55,628 bases of DNA from an uncultured Duncaniella sp. (GTDB lineage: Bacteria; Bacteroidota; Bacteroidia; Bacteroidales; Muribaculaceae): positions 1-55,628 of the forward strand of contig CAJUGS010000020.1 in assembly GCA_910586305.1 (NCBI GenBank). The letters run 5' to 3'. Both the position numbers and the translations under genes were made by a program. Below, piece after piece: positions 52,069 through 55,628 of the stretch. The notes under the pieces were generated by a model. It did no database searches. It was given only the letters and a program-made list of their open reading frames with translations, and was not told the DNA's origin. Numbering within the stretch: the first letter of the stretch is position 1; each line of letters begins with the position of its first letter.

Positions 52069-53358
52069 ATGTTTTCGACTCGGATCAAAGAATATATCAA
52101 GGCGAATGACTTGATTGGCGACAACGACAAGGTGATCGTCGGGCTAAGTGGCGGAGCCGATTCTGTGGCACTGCTTTCAGTGCTTCGAGAAATAGGCTAT
52201 GACTGCGTTGCAGCACACTGTAATTTCCATTTGAGGGGAGATGAGAGCAATCGCGATGAGCGACACTGCACAGAACTCTGCGTACATCTCGACATACCTC
52301 TTGTAGTAAGACATTTCGATGTCTCGGGCCATCGTGCAAAAACAGGCGAATCAGTCGAAATGGCGTGTCGCACATTAAGATATGAGTGGTGGAACCACCT
52401 CATTGCCAACGGGGAAGGAAGTCTCCTGGCCGTGGGACATCACCGTGAAGACAATATTGAGACATTTTTTATAAATCTGTTCAGAGGATGCGGACTTGCA
52501 GGCCTTAAAGGTATGCTTCCGAGAAACGGAGTCATAATACGCCCACTCCTTGATGCTTCACGCGATGATATAGAGAGTTATCTATGCGAAAGACAACTGG
52601 ATTTTGTCACCGACAGCACCAATCTTGAGGATGACTTCCGCCGCAACAAGATTCGTCTCAACATACTTCCGCTTCTCAACCGCGAATTTCCAGGAGCCTC
52701 TGACTCCATATCCCGGACTATTGACAATCTGCGTGGTAACTTTTCGCTTTATGAAGAACATATTGCCAACCTTCAAGCTAAATACATTGACCCAAGCGGC
52801 ATCATCAATGTGAAAAGCCTTGTAGAGACATCTCCCCATCCGGCCACTGCTCTCTATGAGATTGCCTCTCCTCTCGGGCTCAATTCTTCAAGGACAACCG
52901 ACATAGTTAAATCTGTAAAGAATGGATCCGCTGGAGGCAAATGGTTTGACAGTTTTCTCCTTGACCGTGGCAGACTCTACCATCCTACTCCTGCCAGGAA
53001 TGCCTCTGTGGCTTTGACTACAGAGATCATCTCCGTAGCGGAATTCTACCGCCTTAGAGATTCAAGGGCACTTGACAGGAACACACTTTATCTTGACGCT
53101 GACACAATAGACAACTCCTTTCTCACAATTCGTCCGTGGCACGCCGGCGATCGCATTGCCCCATTTGGTATGAAAGGCACACGACTTGTCAGCGATATAC
53201 TCAGCGACGCCAAGCTGTCTTTGTCCGAAAAAGAACACGTCAGAATCATTGAATACCAAGGACGCATTCTTTGGATTGCAGGCATTCGTGCTTCCCGCCA
53301 TTTCCCTGTCACAGCCACCACCACCAACGTACTTACGGTGAAGATTACTGAAAAATAA
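52069..53358 (+). CDS. tilS: tRNA(Ile)-lysidine synthase
   Basis: A 429-residue cytosolic ATP-dependent enzyme that attaches lysine to C34 of the CAU-anticodon tRNA-Ile, an essential step for reading AUA. The PP-loop SGGADSVAL (residues 27-35), AAHCNFHLRGDESNRDE, GHHREDNIETFFINLFRG and GLAGLKGMLP are diagnostic; the C-terminal TilS domain (about 350-429) contains RPWHAGDRIAPFGMKG. The longer upstream frame is not supported because the promoter lies within it. Its 3' end faces lepA. Confidence 0.95.
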   Translation: MFSTRIKEYIKANDLIGDNDKVIVGLSGGADSVALLSVLREIGYDCVAAHCNFHLRGDESNRDERHCTELCVHLDIPLVVRHFDVSGHRAKTGESVEMACRTLRYEWWNHLIANGEGSLLAVGHHREDNIETFFINLFRGCGLAGLKGMLPRNGVIIRPLLDASRDDIESYLCERQLDFVTDSTNLEDDFRRNKIRLNILPLLNREFPGASDSISRTIDNLRGNFSLYEEHIANLQAKYIDPSGIINVKSLVETSPHPATALYEIASPLGLNSSRTTDIVKSVKNGSAGGKWFDSFLLDRGRLYHPTPARNASVALTTEIISVAEFYRLRDSRALDRNTLYLDADTIDNSFLTIRPWHAGDRIAPFGMKGTRLVSDILSDAKLSLSEKEHVRIIEYQGRILWIAGIRASRHFPVTATTTNVLTVKITEK

Positions 53359-53360
53359 CT

Positions 53361-53401
53361 AAAACGGTCGGAAGCCCAGCAAATGCTGACGCTCCCGACC
53401 G
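53361..53401 (-). terminator. Terminator between tilS and lepA
   Basis: A 7-bp outer stem (53365-53371 with 53395-53401) continued by shorter inner pairing. A T4 run follows on the minus strand only, so it serves lepA mainly. Confidence 0.6.
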
Positions 53402-53404
53402 GGA

Positions 53405-55192
53405 TTAATCAAGTTTAAGAACCGCGAGGAAGGCCTTCTGTGGCACTTCAACAGATCCAATCTGCTTCATGCGCTTCTTGCCTTTCTTCTGTTTCTCGAG
53501 GAGTTTTCTCTTTCTGGAAATATCGCCTCCGTAACACTTGGCCGTAACATCTTTTCTGACAGCCTTGATAGTTTCACGAGCGATAATCTTCGCTCCGATA
53601 GCAGCCTGTATGGCAATGTCGAACTGCTGACGAGGAATGAGCTCCTTGAGTTTCTCGCACATTCTTCGGCCAAATGTCACAGCATTGTCCACATGGGTAA
53701 GCGTGGACAGCGCATCGACGCTCTCTCCGTTGAGCAGAATGTCGAGCTTAACAAGCTTTGATTCTCTGAAATCGTGCAAATGGTAGTCGAAGGAGGCATA
53801 TCCTTTAGATATACTCTTCAATTTATCGTAGAAATCAATCACGATTTCCCCGAGTGGCATATCGAATATCATCTCCATACGATTACCGGAGATATATTCC
53901 TGTTTCACCAACTCTCCGCGCTTACCAAGACACAGAGTCATGATCGGGCCGATAAACTCGGCGGCCGTTATCACAGATGCACGGATATATGGTTCTTCTA
54001 TACGGTCTATAAGTGTCGGGTCGGGAAGGCCTGAGGGATTATGGACCTCTGTCATGTTGCCATGCTTGTCATATACGCGGTATGAAACGTTGGGGACCGT
54101 CGTAATGACATCCATATCAAACTCTCTGCCAAGTCTCTCCTGGACAATCTCCATATGGAGGAGCCCGAGGAAACCACAGCGAAATCCAAAACCGAGAGCC
54201 ATCGACGATTCCGGCTGGAACGTCAGCGATGCATCATTGAGCTGGAGTTTCTCCAATGAAGTACGGAGATTCTCAAAATCCTCGGTCTCGATTGGATACA
54301 CACCTGCAAATACCATCGGCTTAACCTCCTCGAAACCGTCTATCGCAGCGTCGCACGGACGATTCACATGGGTTATAGTATCACCCACTTTGACCTCTCG
54401 GGATGTCTTTATGCCGGATATAATATATCCAACATTTCCGGCAGACAAAGTGTCACACGGTTGCATATCGAGCTTTAGCACACCTATTTCATCGGCATTA
54501 TATTCCTTCCCGGTAGCCACGAATTTCACGAAGTCATTCTTTCTGATTGACCCGTTGACAATTTTGAAATAAGCAATAATGCCACGGAACGGATTGAACA
54601 CCGAGTCGAAAATAAGTGCCTGAAGAGGCGCCTCGGGGTCGCCCTTTGGTGCAGGTATTCGCTCTACAATCGCCTGAAGAATTTCGGGGACACCTATGCC
54701 GGTTTTTCCACTGGCACGAATCACATCCGAGGGATCACATCCAAGCAAATCCACAATCTGGTCCTCGACCTCCTCTGGTTTGGCACTGTCAAGATCCACC
54801 TTGTTTATCACAGGGATAATTTCGAGATCGTTATCAATAGCCATATACAGATTGGAAATTGTCTGAGCCTGTATACCCTGCGAAGCGTCCACAATCAGAA
54901 GAGCTCCCTCACAGGCGGCTATAGAACGCGACACCTCGTATGAGAAATCGACGTGTCCAGGAGTATCAATGAGATTGAGTGTATAATCCTCACCATTCAG
55001 ACGATAATTCATCTGTATGGCATGACTCTTGATTGTAATTCCTCGCTCGCGTTCCAAATCCATGTCGTCAAGCACCTGGGCCTGGAGATCCTTTCCCGCA
55101 ACAGTATTTGTATATTCAAGCAGACGGTCGGCAAGCGTGCTCTTGCCGTGGTCGATGTGCGCTATGATGCAAAAGTTTCGAATACGTTTCAT
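53405..55192 (-). CDS. lepA: Elongation factor 4 (LepA)
   Basis: A 595-residue ribosome-associated GTPase. The G1 motif AHIDHGKST near the N-terminus, the DTPGH motif, and NKVDL are present; domains II, III and V follow (about 190-490), and the LepA-specific C-terminal domain (about 490-595) ends with YGGDISRKRKLLEKQKKGKKRMKQIG, a hallmark of EF4. Length is as expected. The start MKRIRNFCIIAHIDHGKS at 55192 is the normal one; the longer frame is spurious. It acts in translation under stress or in ribosome biogenesis. Confidence 0.97.
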   Translation of the reverse strand: MKRIRNFCIIAHIDHGKSTLADRLLEYTNTVAGKDLQAQVLDDMDLERERGITIKSHAIQMNYRLNGEDYTLNLIDTPGHVDFSYEVSRSIAACEGALLIVDASQGIQAQTISNLYMAIDNDLEIIPVINKVDLDSAKPEEVEDQIVDLLGCDPSDVIRASGKTGIGVPEILQAIVERIPAPKGDPEAPLQALIFDSVFNPFRGIIAYFKIVNGSIRKNDFVKFVATGKEYNADEIGVLKLDMQPCDTLSAGNVGYIISGIKTSREVKVGDTITHVNRPCDAAIDGFEEVKPMVFAGVYPIETEDFENLRTSLEKLQLNDASLTFQPESSMALGFGFRCGFLGLLHMEIVQERLGREFDMDVITTVPNVSYRVYDKHGNMTEVHNPSGLPDPTLIDRIEEPYIRASVITAAEFIGPIMTLCLGKRGELVKQEYISGNRMEMIFDMPLGEIVIDFYDKLKSISKGYASFDYHLHDFRESKLVKLDILLNGESVDALSTLTHVDNAVTFGRRMCEKLKELIPRQQFDIAIQAAIGAKIIARETIKAVRKDVTAKCYGGDISRKRKLLEKQKKGKKRMKQIGSVEVPQKAFLAVLKLD

Positions 55193-55197
55193 ACGTG

Positions 55198-55205
55198 CAA
55201 AATTA
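55198..55205 (-). promoter_or_regulatory. -7 box of lepA
   Basis: The minus strand reads TAATTTTG followed by C, a perfect TAnnTTTG box, five bases before the ATG. As with tilS, the mRNA would be leaderless or nearly so. No strong -33 element was seen. Confidence 0.6.
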
Positions 55206-55372
55206 CAAAATTTCCATGCGATTAAAAAATCGCCACAACATTTTTCCACTATTTTCGCACAACTGCATTTGCAAAACAATACGGCCAATATCTGATTTCT
55301 TAGTCTTCTACGCGCAATTTAGAACAATATTATTCTCGTTTTACCGTTTATTCAAATTTTTTCGCCAAAAAA

Positions 55373-55404
55373 TTTGCACAGTCCACAAATAGTGCCTACC
55401 TTTG
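55373..55404 (+). promoter_or_regulatory. Promoter of tRNA-His
   Basis: TTTG at 55373-55376, 20 bases, then TACCTTTG at 55397-55404: a perfect Bacteroidota promoter, 20 bases before the mature tRNA. Confidence 0.8.
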
Positions 55405-55424
55405 CAGCGCAAAACCAAGGAATG

Positions 55425-55498
<74 letters not shown>

Positions 55499-55500
55499 CA

Positions 55501-55545
55501 AAAGAGAAACGACAAGCAAATTTGCTTGTCGTTTCTCTTTTTTGC
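55501..55545 (+). terminator. Palindromic terminator after tRNA-His
   Basis: A perfect 42-base palindrome (55501-55521 with 55522-55542) followed by more T; the A-rich left arm makes it work in both directions. Confidence 0.9.
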
Positions 55546-55614
55546 ATATGGAAACAGCGCGTAACCGATATTGTGGCGCATGGTAAAAAAGCTGTGTTTG
55601 TGGGATAAAAAGCA

Positions 55615-55622
55615 TACCTTTG
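55615..55622 (+). promoter_or_regulatory. Possible promoter at the right edge
   Basis: TACCTTTG, identical to the tRNA-His -7 box, six bases from the window end. A TTTG at 55597-55600 is too close (14 bases) for the usual spacing. The gene it would serve lies outside the window. Confidence 0.5.
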
Positions 55623-55628
55623 TAGTAG

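Overview
The window reads as chromosomal DNA of an anaerobic member of the Bacteroidota, order Bacteroidales. A gut Muribaculaceae-like genome is my best guess, but that is inference. The evidence is the repeated Bacteroidota promoter signature (TTTG / TTG, about 20 nt, TAnnTTTG) before many genes, outer-membrane receptor proteins, PCMD- and GIN-domain envelope proteins, and several families typical of this group. No phage, insertion sequence, CRISPR array or rRNA operon was seen. One tRNA gene (His) lies at the right end.

Left part (1-10360): a TonB-dependent receptor lacking its plug, a cardiolipin synthase, an AspT/YidE-type transporter, prs, an S9 peptidase lipoprotein, then a second outer-membrane receptor interrupted by one in-frame TGA and overlapped at its 3' end by a fragment of a LytTR regulator. 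A 23-bp terminator hairpin closes this block.

Middle part (10369-27207): a sugar island that is the most interesting stretch. Leftward genes encode L-fucose isomerase, a mutarotase and L-fucose permease; a second leftward pair encodes an MtaA/CmuA-like methyltransferase and a free-standing methionine-synthase-type activation protein. Rightward genes encode a beta-helix glycosidase (GH141-like), a YicI-like GH31 alpha-xylosidase, a three-module fusion (URO-D-type methyltransferase, homocysteine methyltransferase, corrinoid-binding domain), two sodium:solute symporters and a DapA/NanA-superfamily lyase. The fusion and the activation protein together supply every module of cobalamin-dependent methionine synthase except the methyl-folate domain, whose place is taken by a URO-D domain. 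I infer a route that strips a methyl group from a sugar-associated substrate, possibly an O-methylated fucose or xylose, and gives it to homocysteine.

Right-middle part (27384-34601): a coiled-coil membrane protein, MgtC-family protein, CPA2 antiporter with TrkA-C domains, an apparent pseudokinase, two YtxH proteins, a holin-like protein, a small unknown protein and prmA. The opposite strand (34575-43136) carries a CPBP protease, trmN6, a PCMD protein, MATE and polysaccharide exporters, a GIN-domain protein, dusB and folC.

Far right (43140-55628): a compact metal-efflux operon (CusB-like adaptor, CusA-like RND pump, TolC-like channel, two half-size chromate transporters, then folC), a GH65/GH95-like six-hairpin glycosidase, tilS, lepA and tRNA-His. 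No gene-free stretch exceeds 300 bases; the longest is the 231 bases between lepA and tRNA-His, which holds the two promoters.
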